Shown: positions 35,747 through 44,967 of the stretch, piece by piece
Layout of the letters: each line of letters starts with the position of its first letter
Position numbering within the stretch: position 1 is the stretch's first letter
Assembly (NCBI RefSeq): GCF_007830295.1
Contig: NZ_VLKC01000002.1
Coordinates: forward strand, 2,410,660-2,474,659
DNA from: Sporomusa sp. KB1
GTDB lineage: Bacteria > Bacillota > Negativicutes > Sporomusales > Sporomusaceae
Direction: 5' to 3'
Length of the DNA: 64,000 nucleotides
The notes under the pieces: generated by a model
What the model was told of the DNA's origin: nothing
The model's input: the letters and a program-made list of their open reading frames with translations, nothing else
The model's database searches: none
Made by a program: the position numbers and the translations under genes

Positions 35747-36907
35747 ATGTTTAAATGCCGATATCCCCATACTTCAGACAAAAATTGCGAAGATATATTT
35801 CTCATGAAACTTCGCATGATACATTCCCATCATCACCATGAGTTTCAAAAATACCATCGTTATTTTCGCTACTTTCGTCCGGCCTTTGTTCTATTCAATA
35901 TTCTGATTTTGTATCTATTATTTAGTTGGGTGGGGTTCAAAGGAATTGGACTCTTTTTTGCCGCCCTAATCTGTATTAAAGAAATATTCCAGTTTATTTT
36001 CCTGCTGCGTTTAGAAAAAAGAATCTTTGCCCCTATCGAAAAACTCAAACTGGGCTTAGATGAAATTGCCAAGGGAAACTATAATGTAAAAGTAGAATGT
36101 CAAACAGCTAATGATCTCGGTCTGTTGATTTTTTCTTTTAACGAAATGGCGCAAAAATTATATGACAGTGAGAAACTGCAAACTGAGTATGAAGAAAATC
36201 GTAAAACACTAATTGCTAATATTTCACATGACTTAAAAACGCCAATAACAGCGATTCAGGGTTATATTGAGGCTTTACTAGATAGGAGTATTAAAAATGA
36301 GGGTGATCAAGATAAGTACCTAAAAACCATCCATCATAATATCGTGTACATCAATAAACTTATTGATGATTTGGTCCTCTTTTCAAAACTCGATATGCAA
36401 AAATTGAACTTTTCCTTTGAAAATGTATCTGTTCGCCCGTTTATGAAAGATTTTATGGAAGAATATAAATTTGATTTGGAAGAAAAAAATATCGAATTTC
36501 AATATGGTGACCAACTAGAGCATTACGATTTTGTAAAGCTTGATGGCAAGAGATTTCATCAGGCCTTTAACAATATAATCAGCAATGCCGTCAAACATGG
36601 CCCGGAGAATAATCTATCCATAAAAGTAACAATGTATCGGCAAAATCAGTTTATTTGTCTGGATATAGAAGACAACGGCCACGGAATAGCTGCAGATAAG
36701 CTTCCCTTTATCTTTGATCGCTTCTATCGCATTGACATGGAACGCAAGAAAGACTATGAATGCACCGGTTTAGGTCTAGCCATAGCTTGGGAACTTATTG
36801 AGGCTCACCACGGGGAAATTACCGTTTCCAGCATAGAAGCCCAAAGCACTTGCTTTACAATTATGCTCCCGGTTTTGGGGGATAAAGAAGGTGACTTGAC
36901 GCCATGA
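35747..36907 (+). CDS. Membrane sensor histidine kinase
   Basis: About 386 residues. Two hydrophobic segments (about 43-60 and 64-88) with almost no extracellular loop suggest an intramembrane-sensing type. A HAMP-like linker follows, then the dimerization domain with phospho-acceptor His161 in NISHDLKTPI, and an HATPase domain with N (NNIISNAVKHG), G1 (DIEDNGHGI) and G2 (TGLGLAI) boxes. The cytoplasmic N terminus is His-rich (HSHHHHEFQKYHRY). ATG 35747 follows CAGGTG. Overlaps the response regulator by four bases; the signal is unknown. Confidence 0.92.
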   Translation: MFKCRYPHTSDKNCEDIFLMKLRMIHSHHHHEFQKYHRYFRYFRPAFVLFNILILYLLFSWVGFKGIGLFFAALICIKEIFQFIFLLRLEKRIFAPIEKLKLGLDEIAKGNYNVKVECQTANDLGLLIFSFNEMAQKLYDSEKLQTEYEENRKTLIANISHDLKTPITAIQGYIEALLDRSIKNEGDQDKYLKTIHHNIVYINKLIDDLVLFSKLDMQKLNFSFENVSVRPFMKDFMEEYKFDLEEKNIEFQYGDQLEHYDFVKLDGKRFHQAFNNIISNAVKHGPENNLSIKVTMYRQNQFICLDIEDNGHGIAADKLPFIFDRFYRIDMERKKDYECTGLGLAIAWELIEAHHGEITVSSIEAQSTCFTIMLPVLGDKEGDLTP

Positions 36908-37587
36908 AAAAGGTATTAATTATTGAAGACGATATCGACATTGCTGAGCTTGAGCGTGACTATCTGCAATTACACAACTATAATGCAGAAATCATTCACG
37001 ATGGACTTCAAGGTCTAAAAAAAGCCCTTTCGGGTATATATGACGTTATTGTCGTAGATTTGATGCTGCCACATAAAGACGGTTTTGAAATCATTCGGGA
37101 AATTCGCAAAAAATTAGAGATACCAGTCATTGTTGTTTCTGCTCGCAGCGATGATATTGATAAAATCAGAGGTTTGGACTTCGGGGCAGATGATTATTTG
37201 ACTAAGCCATTTAGCCCAGCTGAATTGATAGCACGAATTAAATCTCATATCAAGCGTTATGAGCGTCTCAAAGGGCATGCTATTTCTGAGGTCATTCAAC
37301 ACAAGGGCCTCGAAATTAACACCGCTTCCCATAAAGTCACGGTTAATGGCCAAAACATTCAATTGACCACCAAAGAATATGAACTGTTATTATTCTTGGC
37401 GACTAATCCGAATATAGTTTTTACAAAAACACATATTTTCGATATTATTTGGGGCGACGAGTATTACGGCGAGACTGCTACAGTCGCTGTCCATATCCAA
37501 AAAATCCGCAAAAAAATTGAAAAAGACCCAGCTTCCCCAGAGTTCATTGAAACACTTTGGGGAACGGGCTATCGCTTTAATTCCTAG
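36904..37587 (+). CDS. OmpR/PhoB-family response regulator
   Basis: A 227-residue two-domain regulator. The receiver domain has the acidic pair EDD near residues 8-10, phospho-acceptor Asp52 in VVDLMLP, and the conserved Lys in LTKPFSPAELIARI. The C-terminal winged helix (about 130-225) contains LTTKEYELLLFLA and VAVHIQKIRKKIE, GTGYRF. The start overlaps the kinase stop (ATGA), so the pair is translationally coupled. Targets unknown. Its terminator hairpin has been split by the IS3 element. Confidence 0.95.
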   Translation: MKKVLIIEDDIDIAELERDYLQLHNYNAEIIHDGLQGLKKALSGIYDVIVVDLMLPHKDGFEIIREIRKKLEIPVIVVSARSDDIDKIRGLDFGADDYLTKPFSPAELIARIKSHIKRYERLKGHAISEVIQHKGLEINTASHKVTVNGQNIQLTTKEYELLLFLATNPNIVFTKTHIFDIIWGDEYYGETATVAVHIQKIRKKIEKDPASPEFIETLWGTGYRFNS

Positions 37588-37674
37588 CACACTAGGAGAC
37601 TCGCGGGTGTTTGATATGCTACCCCCAGACAGGACAGTGAAATAAAAAACACTGTTCAGTCTGGGGGTAATATT

Positions 37675-38355
37675 ATGCCGAAAAAAGGAAAGATAGCGGC
37701 AGAAGAAAAAATACGTATCGTAGAATCATATCTATCAGGAAAAGTCGGATGTTGTGAAGCGGGACGATTGGCAGGAGTAAATCATAAGACGATTGCAGAT
37801 TGGGTCAGCCGATATAAGTCGGAAGGGTCGGGAGGATTTCTGCCCCAAAAGCATGAGCGGGCATACAGCAAGGAAACGAAGCTATCGGCGGTTTTTGATT
37901 ATTTGACTGGAAAAGGTTCCTTGTAGGAAATATGCCAGGAATACAAAATACGGAGTACCAAACAACTCCGGGACTGGTTAAAGGTGTATAATCGTCATGA
38001 GGACTTCACGATACAGACAGGAGGAAGCCGCATGACGAAGGGCCGGAACACCACCGCACAAGAGCGGATACAGATTGTAAAAGAGTGTATTTCCAATGGA
38101 TATAATTATGGCGCAGCAGCGCTCAAATACCAAGTTTCATACCAGCAGGTCTACACGTGGACAAATAAATATCGCAAGATGGGAGAAGCGGGGCTGGAAG
38201 ACCGGCGGGGACACCGCGCCGGAACGCTGCCGAGCCGTACGCCGGAGGAAGAACTAAGAGACCGGATAGCGCAGCTTGAACGGGAAAAATACGATCTTGA
38301 AATGGAGAACGCCTTGTTAAAAAAAGTGAAGGAATTGGAAAGGAGGCGACGCTGA
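37675..38355 (+). pseudogene. IS3 OrfA with internal amber codon
   Basis: OrfA-type DNA-binding protein with two helix-turn-helix units (GCCEAGRLAGVNHKTIADWV and GAAALKYQVSYQQVYTWTNK) and a C-terminal leucine zipper (LEREKYDLEMENALLKKVKE). TAG at 37924-37926 interrupts it after GKGSL; the same frame continues with EICQEYKIRSTKQLRDWL. A CAG-to-TAG change is the simplest cause. A 124-codon restart at 37984 could make the second half. Confidence 0.85.
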
Positions 38356-38387
38356 GCTTCGTAAGGTGTCAGTCAACCTATGAAGCA

Positions 38388-39254
38388 GTGAGAATACTAT
38401 CTGAGGAGCGGTCATTTCCTGTATGGAAGCTCTGCGACTTTTTACACATCACGCGTTCAGCATATTATCGATGGCTGATGCATCCGAAGAGCAACCGTGA
38501 GTTGGAGAACGAGCGAATTGCAGGTGTAATTGGGAATATACATAAAGCGCATCCGGATATGGGATACCGTAGAATACGGGACGAGTTAGACAGGAAACAC
38601 GACATCCATGTAAATGATAAACGTATTCTTCGGATCAATCGTGCTCTTCATATCCAATCAACGATTAAGTATAGAAGGCACGGATGCACCAGGAGCGCGA
38701 CATCTCCGGAATACATCGCCAAAAACTATCTAAAACGGCAGTTTCACGCAGATGTGCCAAACTCGAAATGGCTGACGGATGTGACGGAGTTCAAGTATTA
38801 CATTGGGCCGGAAGTCCACAAGATATATTTGAGCGCTATATTGGATCTGTATGATCGGCGCATCGTCTCCTATGCCCTAGGCGATCACAATGATAACAGG
38901 ATCGTTTTCGACACATTTGACGCTGCAGTGACCTCCAATCCCGATGCCCATCCGATGTTTCACAGCGACCGTGGTTTCCAATACACAAGCCGTTCTTTTC
39001 ACATGAAGATTCAGGCCGCAAGAATGAAGCAAAGCATGTCTAGAGTGGCGCACTGTATCGATAACGGTCCGATGGAAGGCTTTTGGAGCATTCTAAAACG
39101 TGAAATGTATTATGGGTACAAATTCACCAGCCGGGAACAGCTTGCGCAAACTATTTCCGACTACATCTATTATTACAATTACCAGCGTTTACAGCGTCGT
39201 TTGTCTGTCATGACACCGATGGAGTTCCATCAACAGTACACAAAGGCTGCATAA
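38388..39254 (+). CDS. IS3 OrfB transposase (DDE integrase core)
   Basis: 288 residues from the first in-frame ATG; in the family OrfB is normally made as a frameshift fusion with OrfA, so the natural N terminus lies somewhat upstream. An HTH_21 segment (HPDMGYRRIRDEL) precedes the catalytic triad: Asp in KWLTDVTEF, Asp in FHSDRGFQY and Glu in GPMEGFWSILK. The core looks intact, but the damaged OrfA makes activity of this copy doubtful. Confidence 0.9.
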   Translation: MRILSEERSFPVWKLCDFLHITRSAYYRWLMHPKSNRELENERIAGVIGNIHKAHPDMGYRRIRDELDRKHDIHVNDKRILRINRALHIQSTIKYRRHGCTRSATSPEYIAKNYLKRQFHADVPNSKWLTDVTEFKYYIGPEVHKIYLSAILDLYDRRIVSYALGDHNDNRIVFDTFDAAVTSNPDAHPMFHSDRGFQYTSRSFHMKIQAARMKQSMSRVAHCIDNGPMEGFWSILKREMYYGYKFTSREQLAQTISDYIYYYNYQRLQRRLSVMTPMEFHQQYTKAA

Positions 39255-39339
39255 AAAAACGCTGCCCACCATTCGGTCAACAGCGATCAAGTTCTTCTAT
39301 TTTTTCATTGTCCTCTTGACGGGGTGCACAGCAGTTCCT

Positions 39340-39400
39340 GCGAGTCTTTGTTTTAGATTCGCCGTTATACCTGTTACGGCGAACCGTATTTTGCTAGTAA
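39340..39400 (+). repeat. Dispersed repeat 2, copy split by IS3
   Basis: GCGAGTCTTTGTTTTAGATT and the following TCGCCGTTATACC match 44139-44173 exactly. The other arm, GACTCGC, lies at 37598-37604 on the far side of the IS3 element. This copy has an additional TTCGCCGT/ACGGCGAA hairpin. Confidence 0.7.
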
Positions 39401-39459
39401 TGACGCTTACGAATCGGCTCAAAGAAAGTTATATCCCAATCTCACCCAAACATAAGTAT

Positions 39460-40350
39460 TCATTCAGTCAATATCTTAAAATAGGAAAGAAAAGTTTGCG
39501 CAGCGATTGATAGGGGCCTATTCTTATCATAAATAATGCCAACAGAACGCGGGGGGATTGGTGGCGATACAGGAATTTCAATAAGGGTTCCTGTAGTAAG
39601 CTCTTTTTCTACAAAACTTTTTATGACAACCGATATACCTAAGCCGATTTTCGCAAACTCGATCAGAAAGTCCATAGTATTGATTTCGATTTCGGGTTTT
39701 ATCAAGATATTATTTTCAACAAAAAAGTGATCGATGTACTGGCGTGTAATGTTATCGGCCTCCAGTAGCATAAATATGCCTTTGGCGAAGATATCGTTAG
39801 GCTGGGTAATGTGTAGTGTTTTGAGATATTCTTCTTTGGCAACAAAAATATCTTGAATATCGGCTAGTTTCATAAAGGTATAAGAACTGGGGTCAGAAAG
39901 ACGACTGATAATGCCAAAATCAATAATTCCCTGGTCAATCTGTGTTAAGGTGTCAAAGGTAGTTTTGTTGATGATTTTTATTTGTATTTCAGGATATTGA
40001 TTCATAAAGGGCTTGAGATGGGGGAGAAGAAAGTGTTTGCATAGTGTCGTGCTTGCACCAATTGTAATGATACCTTTTTTTTTAGCCTTTAGGGCTGTTA
40101 GTGCCTTTTCACCATCGGCAATGATGGCCAGTGCTTTATCTAGGTATTGATAGAAGATCTTTCCTTCTGTTGTCAGGTCCACTCCCTTTGAACTGCGGGA
40201 GAATAATTTAACTTCAACAGTACTTTCCAGTTTTTTAATAGATTTACTAACTGCTGGTTGGCTGATGTACAAGGCCTCGGCAGCATGAGAAATATTTTTG
40301 TAATAGGCAACCGTATGAAAGATTTTATAAAGTTCTAAATCTCCATGCAT
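39460..40350 (-). CDS. LysR-family transcriptional regulator
   Basis: About 296 residues on the minus strand. The N-terminal winged helix (ISHAAEALYISQPAVSKSIK) is followed by a periplasmic-binding-like effector domain. The start is set by GGAG seven bases before the ATG encoding MHGDLELYKIF; a longer frame to 40413 has no such site. It is divergent from the leuD/leuC genes 175 bp away, the classic arrangement for a LysR regulator of that operon. The inducer is probably an organic acid related to its enzymes (inference). Confidence 0.92.
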   Translation of the reverse strand: MHGDLELYKIFHTVAYYKNISHAAEALYISQPAVSKSIKKLESTVEVKLFSRSSKGVDLTTEGKIFYQYLDKALAIIADGEKALTALKAKKKGIITIGASTTLCKHFLLPHLKPFMNQYPEIQIKIINKTTFDTLTQIDQGIIDFGIISRLSDPSSYTFMKLADIQDIFVAKEEYLKTLHITQPNDIFAKGIFMLLEADNITRQYIDHFFVENNILIKPEIEINTMDFLIEFAKIGLGISVVIKSFVEKELTTGTLIEIPVSPPIPPRSVGIIYDKNRPLSIAAQTFLSYFKILTE

Positions 40351-40524
40351 AATATAACTCCTCGTTATGGTGGATATAATTAATGGGCATTTTATTATAA
40401 CATAGTAAAACATATAATATAAATAAAGTAGCTATAGATCCCTTAGAAAAGAGATAAATGAGATACCCTTTATTAATGATAAAGACGTTGTCAGTAGTAT
40501 TATTATGAAAGAGAGATGATCGGA

Positions 40525-41007
40525 ATGATGAAAGGGAAAGCGTGGAAATTTGGGAATGATGTGGACACTGATCAGATACTTCCATCCCAGTATTTATTGC
40601 TCCCAAATGTGGAGGAGATGAAACAGTATACTTTTGAGCCACTGGATAAGGAGTTTGCATCTAAGATCGACGTGGGTGATATTATTGTAGCAGGAGAAAA
40701 TTTTGGATCGGGTTCTTCACGGGAACAGGCTCCTTTAGTACTGAAGGCTCTAGGTGTCAGTGCGGTTGTTGCTAAATCCTTTGCGCGAATTTTCTTTCGG
40801 AATGCCATTAATATTGGCTTGCCAGTTTTGATCTGTAAAGAGATTTATGACAGCGTGGACAATCAGGACACATTAGAGATTGATCTGCAGCAAGGTAGTA
40901 TTCGCAATCTAAAAACCAATGATAAATTTACATCGACTAAATTGCCAGCACACGTGATGAAGATTTTAGAAGCAGGCGGTTTAATCGAATTTTTAAATAA
41001 AAAGTAG
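40525..41007 (+). CDS. leuD: Isopropylmalate dehydratase-type small subunit (pair 1)
   Basis: Swivel-domain subunit of an aconitase-superfamily hydro-lyase, about 160 residues. FGNDVDTDQILPSQYL and GENFGSGSSREQAPLVL are the family signatures; the loop after DTDQI governs substrate choice. ATG 40525 or 40528 is preferred over ATG 40516, which is too close to the GAGAG site. It is followed after 13 bases by its large subunit. LeuD is the default, but homoaconitase, citraconase or 2,3-dimethylmalate dehydratase activity is equally possible. Confidence 0.85.
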   Translation: MMKGKAWKFGNDVDTDQILPSQYLLLPNVEEMKQYTFEPLDKEFASKIDVGDIIVAGENFGSGSSREQAPLVLKALGVSAVVAKSFARIFFRNAINIGLPVLICKEIYDSVDNQDTLEIDLQQGSIRNLKTNDKFTSTKLPAHVMKILEAGGLIEFLNKK

Positions 41008-41020
41008 AGGGGGCATCGTG

Positions 41021-42277
41021 ATGGGAATGACAATAGGCGAAAAGATTTTAGCGAGGGCCTGTGGTAAGGACGTGGTGAAGCCGGGGGAAATTATTACCGC
41101 GAAGGTTGATCTATGTATGAGTAATGATGGGACAACCCATTTAAATATTGATATATTTGAAAAAAAGCTAAAGGGTGAAAAAGTATTTGACCCTGAAAAA
41201 GTGATTTTTATTGTGGATCATAATGTACCTGCAGAAAGCCCAAAGACAGCAGAAGTGCACAAGAAAATGCGAAACTTTGCCCAGAAACATCATGTTTCTT
41301 TTTATGAAGGGGCTGGCGTGTGCCACCAAATTATGATTGAAGATTATGTAGTGCCGGGGCAACTGATTATTGCTGCTGACTCCCATACTTGTTCTTATGG
41401 TGGACTGGGTGCTTTTGGTACTGGTGTAGGCTGTACTGATCTTACATCGATCATGCATTCAGGAGAAACATGGTTGATGGTCCCAGAAACATTGAATTTT
41501 GTGCTGGAAGGTAACTTTAGGCAAGGTGTGTATGCCCGGGATTTGATTTTAAAAATCATTGGCGACATCGGAGCAGACGGCGCAACTTACAAGATTATGG
41601 AATTTAGTGGACCAGCAGTTAAAAATTTGACCATCGACGATCGCGTTGTTCTGTGCAATATGGCAGTTGAAGCAGGGGCAAAAAGTGGCCTTGTTGCGGC
41701 GGATGAAAGGGTGATCGAGTATGTTAAATCCAGAGGACGTCATGAAATGCATCTTTTTGCAAGTGATGAAGATGCGGTGTATGAGCAAAGTTATGCATAT
41801 AACCTTGCTGATATAGAACCTATGGTGGCAATACCTCATAATGTTGACAATGTTGTTCCTGTCACTGAAATTGGTGAAGTGAAGATTGATCAGGCCTTTA
41901 TTGGTTCTTGTAATAACGGCAGAATCGAGGAATTGCGCGTGGCAGCTCAAATTTTGCAGGGCAAGAAAATTGCTCCCTATGTAAAACTGTTGATTTCACC
42001 TGCCTCCAAAGAAGTATATTTGCAAGCGCTAGAAGAGGGCTTAGTGGATATTTTTATGGAAAGTGGCGCCATGGTTTTGAATGCTAATTGCAGTGTTTGC
42101 TGGGGGGGCTGCCAAGGGGTGATTGGCGAAGGTGAAACCCTTATCTCTACAGGCACCCGAAATTTCAAAGGCAGAGCGGGTCATCCTGATTCCAGTGTCT
42201 ATCTTGCTTCGGCGGCGACGGTAGCGGCCTCTGCTCTTGTTGGTAAAATAACTGACCCGAGGGGGATGATCGGATGA
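41021..42277 (+). CDS. leuC: Isopropylmalate dehydratase-type large subunit (pair 1)
   Basis: A 418-residue aconitase-family catalytic subunit of the short (archaeal/HacA-like) type. 4Fe-4S ligands are the Cys in IGSCNNGRIEEL and the two in NANCSVCWGG. The second position NNG instead of TNG and the CSVCWGG loop are unusual for LeuC. ATG 41021 follows GAGGGGG with 7 bases. The stop overlaps the next leuD-type gene by four bases. No leuA or leuB is near, so a catabolic role is as likely as leucine synthesis. Confidence 0.88.
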   Translation: MGMTIGEKILARACGKDVVKPGEIITAKVDLCMSNDGTTHLNIDIFEKKLKGEKVFDPEKVIFIVDHNVPAESPKTAEVHKKMRNFAQKHHVSFYEGAGVCHQIMIEDYVVPGQLIIAADSHTCSYGGLGAFGTGVGCTDLTSIMHSGETWLMVPETLNFVLEGNFRQGVYARDLILKIIGDIGADGATYKIMEFSGPAVKNLTIDDRVVLCNMAVEAGAKSGLVAADERVIEYVKSRGRHEMHLFASDEDAVYEQSYAYNLADIEPMVAIPHNVDNVVPVTEIGEVKIDQAFIGSCNNGRIEELRVAAQILQGKKIAPYVKLLISPASKEVYLQALEEGLVDIFMESGAMVLNANCSVCWGGCQGVIGEGETLISTGTRNFKGRAGHPDSSVYLASAATVAASALVGKITDPRGMIG

Positions 42278-42768
42278 AAGAAAACTTTGCAGGAAAAATA
42301 TGGAAATTAGGCGATGACATTGATACAGATATTATTATACCTACCCAGTTTCTAGCCTTGAAGAGTGTGGAGGATATGAAAAAATATGCCTTCCACCCTT
42401 TACGACCAGAATTGGCAAGCTTAATACAACCTGGGGATATTATTGTGGCAGGGAAAAATTTTGGGTGCGGGTCGTCTCGGGAACAGGCACCAGAAATCAT
42501 AGCAGCTCTTAAGGTGGGCTGTATCATTGCTAAATCTTATGCACGGATCTTTTATCGAAATGCATTTAATAATGGTTTATTGCTTCTTGAAAATGATGTT
42601 CTGTATGATTGTTGTAACGAGGGCGACCAGGTGGCTGTAAATTTGGAAAATAGTCAGGTTTTCCTAGGAGAAGAAGCTTTTCCCGTAGTGTCCATTCCAG
42701 GGGATCTGTTACAGATGGTCCAAGCGGGTGGGTTAGTCCCTTTTATGAGGAAAAAGAATGGTAAATAA
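42274..42768 (+). CDS. leuD: Isopropylmalate dehydratase-type small subunit (pair 2)
   Basis: A 164-residue swivel subunit, clearly paralogous to the one at 40525: GDDIDTDIIIPTQFLALKS and GKNFGCGSSREQAPEII. The DTDIIIP loop differs from DTDQILP of pair 1, consistent with a different substrate. The ATGA overlap with the preceding large subunit implies translational coupling, so all four genes form one operon. Partner gene follows after 23 bases. Confidence 0.85.
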   Translation: MKENFAGKIWKLGDDIDTDIIIPTQFLALKSVEDMKKYAFHPLRPELASLIQPGDIIVAGKNFGCGSSREQAPEIIAALKVGCIIAKSYARIFYRNAFNNGLLLLENDVLYDCCNEGDQVAVNLENSQVFLGEEAFPVVSIPGDLLQMVQAGGLVPFMRKKNGK

Positions 42769-42791
42769 ATTAGAGAAAAGGAGGTAACAGG

Positions 42792-44045
42792 ATGGGCTAT
42801 ACGTTAACTGAAAAAATAATAATGAAAAACACGGGGAGAAGTTCCATTAAGGCCGGCGACCTGGTTATAGTAAATGTTGATCGGGTTATGGTTCATGATA
42901 TATTTGCTCCTTTTGTTGTGGAAAAATTTAAAGAAATGGGTTTTGAAAAAGTTTGGGATCCCAATAAAATTGTATTTGTCTATGATCATCTTGTGCCTAC
43001 CAGTTTTATTGAAGACTTTCGTCATCATCAAATTGGAGATGCTTTTGCGGCAGAGCAAGGTATCAAGGCTGTTCACCGTGCTGATGGGGTGTGCCATCAA
43101 TTAATGCCTGAGCTGGGGTATGTAATTCCTGGTCAAGTGACCTTCGGAACTGATTCACATACCACGACGTATGGCGCAGTAGGCGCCTTTGCGACAGGTA
43201 TCGGTTATACGGAAATGGCGGCAATTTTTGGGACGGGTGAATTATGGATTAAGGTTCCGCCAACCATTAAGTTTAACATTAATGGGGAGTTGCCCGAAGG
43301 TGTATTTGCCAAAGATATTATACTTACGATTATTGGCGATATTGGGGCTGACGGCGCCACTTATAAAGCTATGGAATTTGGCGGTTCAACGGTTAAGGCA
43401 TTAAGTGTGGCAGGAAGAATGACTCTTTGTAATATGGCAATAGAAGCGGGAGCTAAGGTGGGCGTGATTGAACCAGACGAGAAGACGTTTGCTTTTAGTG
43501 GAATTGATGGTAGTGATTATCAGTATTTGAAAAGTGATATAGATGCCTGTTATGAGCAAGTCTTTGAATATGATGCATCGCAGTTTAAATCAGTTATTGC
43601 CTGTCCGTCGAATGTGGATAACATAAAAGCGGTAGAAACAGTTGTCGGTACAAAAATCGACCAAGGATTTATTGGGTCATGTACCAATGGGCGGCTTGAA
43701 GATTTGGAAATTGCCGCGAGGATACTCAATAGGCGTAAGATTGCTCCGTATACCAAGCTGATCGTGACCCCTGCCAGTCGGAGCATTTATGCTGAAGCTG
43801 TTAAAAAGGGATTTATTAGCATCTTTGTGCAAGCTGGTGCCATTGTCAATCCACCTGGGTGTGGTCTATGCTGTGGTCGGAGTGGTGGAATCGTATCCGA
43901 TGGCGAGACGGTTATTGCTACGAATAACCGAAATTTTTTAGGAAGGATGGGAGGACCAAAATCGGAGATTTTCCTCGCTTCTCCAGCAACTGTTGCTGCT
44001 GCTGTTCTGGAGGGTCAAATAGTTGATCCAAGAAAATATTTGTAA
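42792..44045 (+). CDS. leuC: Isopropylmalate dehydratase-type large subunit (pair 2)
   Basis: A 417-residue aconitase-family subunit. 4Fe-4S ligands are the Cys in IGSCTNGRLEDL and in PPGCGLCCG. GADGATYKAMEFGGSTVKAL (about 180-199) and VCHQLMPELGYVIPGQ are shared with pair 1. The start lies behind AGGAGG. Followed by a strong terminator that closes the four-gene operon. The specific substrate cannot be read from sequence; the presence of two complete pairs argues that they have different jobs. Confidence 0.88.
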   Translation: MGYTLTEKIIMKNTGRSSIKAGDLVIVNVDRVMVHDIFAPFVVEKFKEMGFEKVWDPNKIVFVYDHLVPTSFIEDFRHHQIGDAFAAEQGIKAVHRADGVCHQLMPELGYVIPGQVTFGTDSHTTTYGAVGAFATGIGYTEMAAIFGTGELWIKVPPTIKFNINGELPEGVFAKDIILTIIGDIGADGATYKAMEFGGSTVKALSVAGRMTLCNMAIEAGAKVGVIEPDEKTFAFSGIDGSDYQYLKSDIDACYEQVFEYDASQFKSVIACPSNVDNIKAVETVVGTKIDQGFIGSCTNGRLEDLEIAARILNRRKIAPYTKLIVTPASRSIYAEAVKKGFISIFVQAGAIVNPPGCGLCCGRSGGIVSDGETVIATNNRNFLGRMGGPKSEIFLASPATVAAAVLEGQIVDPRKYL

Positions 44046-44061
44046 CGATAATAAGTTTTCA

Positions 44062-44094
44062 AAAACCCAGGAAGAATACATCTTCCTGGGTTTT
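44062..44094 (+). terminator. Intrinsic terminator of the leuDC operon
   Basis: AAAACCCAGGAAGA/TCTTCCTGGGTTTT with a 5-base loop and flanking A/T tracts; can work on both strands. Confidence 0.85.
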
Positions 44095-44118
44095 ATTCTA
44101 CGCAAAGAGGAGGTTGAA

Positions 44119-44190
44119 GACTCGCGGGGACGGTTTGTGCGAGTCTTTGTTTTAGATTCGCCGTTATACCAACCGTATTGCTGGTAACGT
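44119..44190 (+). repeat. Dispersed repeat 2, intact copy
   Basis: GACTCGC/GCGAGTC hairpin followed by TTTGTTTTAGATTCGCCG, matching the copy split by IS3 (37598-37604 plus 39340 onward). The loop contains GGGGACGG, similar to the RAYT end motif. Confidence 0.7.
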
Positions 44191-44223
44191 GAGGAAAAAT
44201 AAGAGGTCACGGAGATTTGTAGT

Positions 44224-44655
44224 TTATTGCTGTACAAGTTCGATGGTTAATGGTCGGACGCTGGTATCTACTCCGAGTGTATATGTGAGATTCTGCCCGT
44301 TATTCTTGGTTTTTTCTATAGTTTGATAGATACAAGCGCCAGAGCCAGCTAAAAAGGGGATTTTTAGCTGGTAATCCGAGCCTTCTACACCAGTGTAGGT
44401 AAAGGCCAATTCATTTTGTCCAGGGGTAAGTGTCTTGAATATTTGCGGGATACCTTTATCAAGCAATACTACGCCGATACCACTAACTTCTGCTTTATTA
44501 CCATTTGGGAACGTAATTTTGCTATTCCAGAAATCTGAATTAACGATAATCTTTACAGTTAGCGTTTTATCCGCCGCATAAGCATTTGGTGTGTATATCC
44601 CCAAAACAAACAGCATTAATCCGGCTAATACCAGTACCATTTTTGATTTTCTCAT
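44224..44655 (-). CDS. Secreted hypothetical protein
   Basis: A 143-residue protein with a clear signal peptide (MVLVLAGLMLFVLGIY, cleavage after AYA near residue 27). The mature domain is all-beta in pattern (LTVKIIVNSDFWNSKITF, TYTGVEGSDYQLKIPF) with one Cys. Start supported by GGAAGG on the minus strand. It faces the leuDC operon and shares its bidirectional terminator region. No family recognised; outer-membrane or periplasmic location is plausible in a diderm. Confidence 0.6.
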   Translation of the reverse strand: MRKSKMVLVLAGLMLFVLGIYTPNAYAADKTLTVKIIVNSDFWNSKITFPNGNKAEVSGIGVVLLDKGIPQIFKTLTPGQNELAFTYTGVEGSDYQLKIPFLAGSGACIYQTIEKTKNNGQNLTYTLGVDTSVRPLTIELVQQ

Positions 44656-44967
44656 TCTATTACCTTCCTTTGAATTTTTTACTATTTGTTATGTTTCGCA
44701 TATTAGAGATGGTCTCCTGCAAAAAAAAGGCCATTTTTTGACTTTTTTATCCTGAAATAACTTTTGCCTGGAAGAAGCGGAGTGATGTTCATTATACTTC
44801 TTCTTAAACTTTGACAGTATAAAGCAAAACAGAGGAATATTCATTTGCGTATATACATTACAGCACAAAAATAAAACATAGCCACTAAGTGCTGTGTTTT
44901 TATGATATATGTATGCATTTCAATGTCGATTAACGCTTGCGACAATGGTCTAACACTAGGGGGACTC

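Larger units (their letters stand above)
37620..39326 (+). mobile_element. IS3-family insertion sequence
   Basis: About 1.7 kb with orfA and orfB. The ends are imperfect inverted repeats: left ACCCCCAGACAGGACAGTG, right (reversed) ACCCCGTCAAGAGGACAATG. It interrupts a GACTCGC (37598-37604) / GCGAGTC (39340-39346) hairpin that is intact elsewhere at 44119-44145. orfA carries a nonsense codon. Confidence 0.85.
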
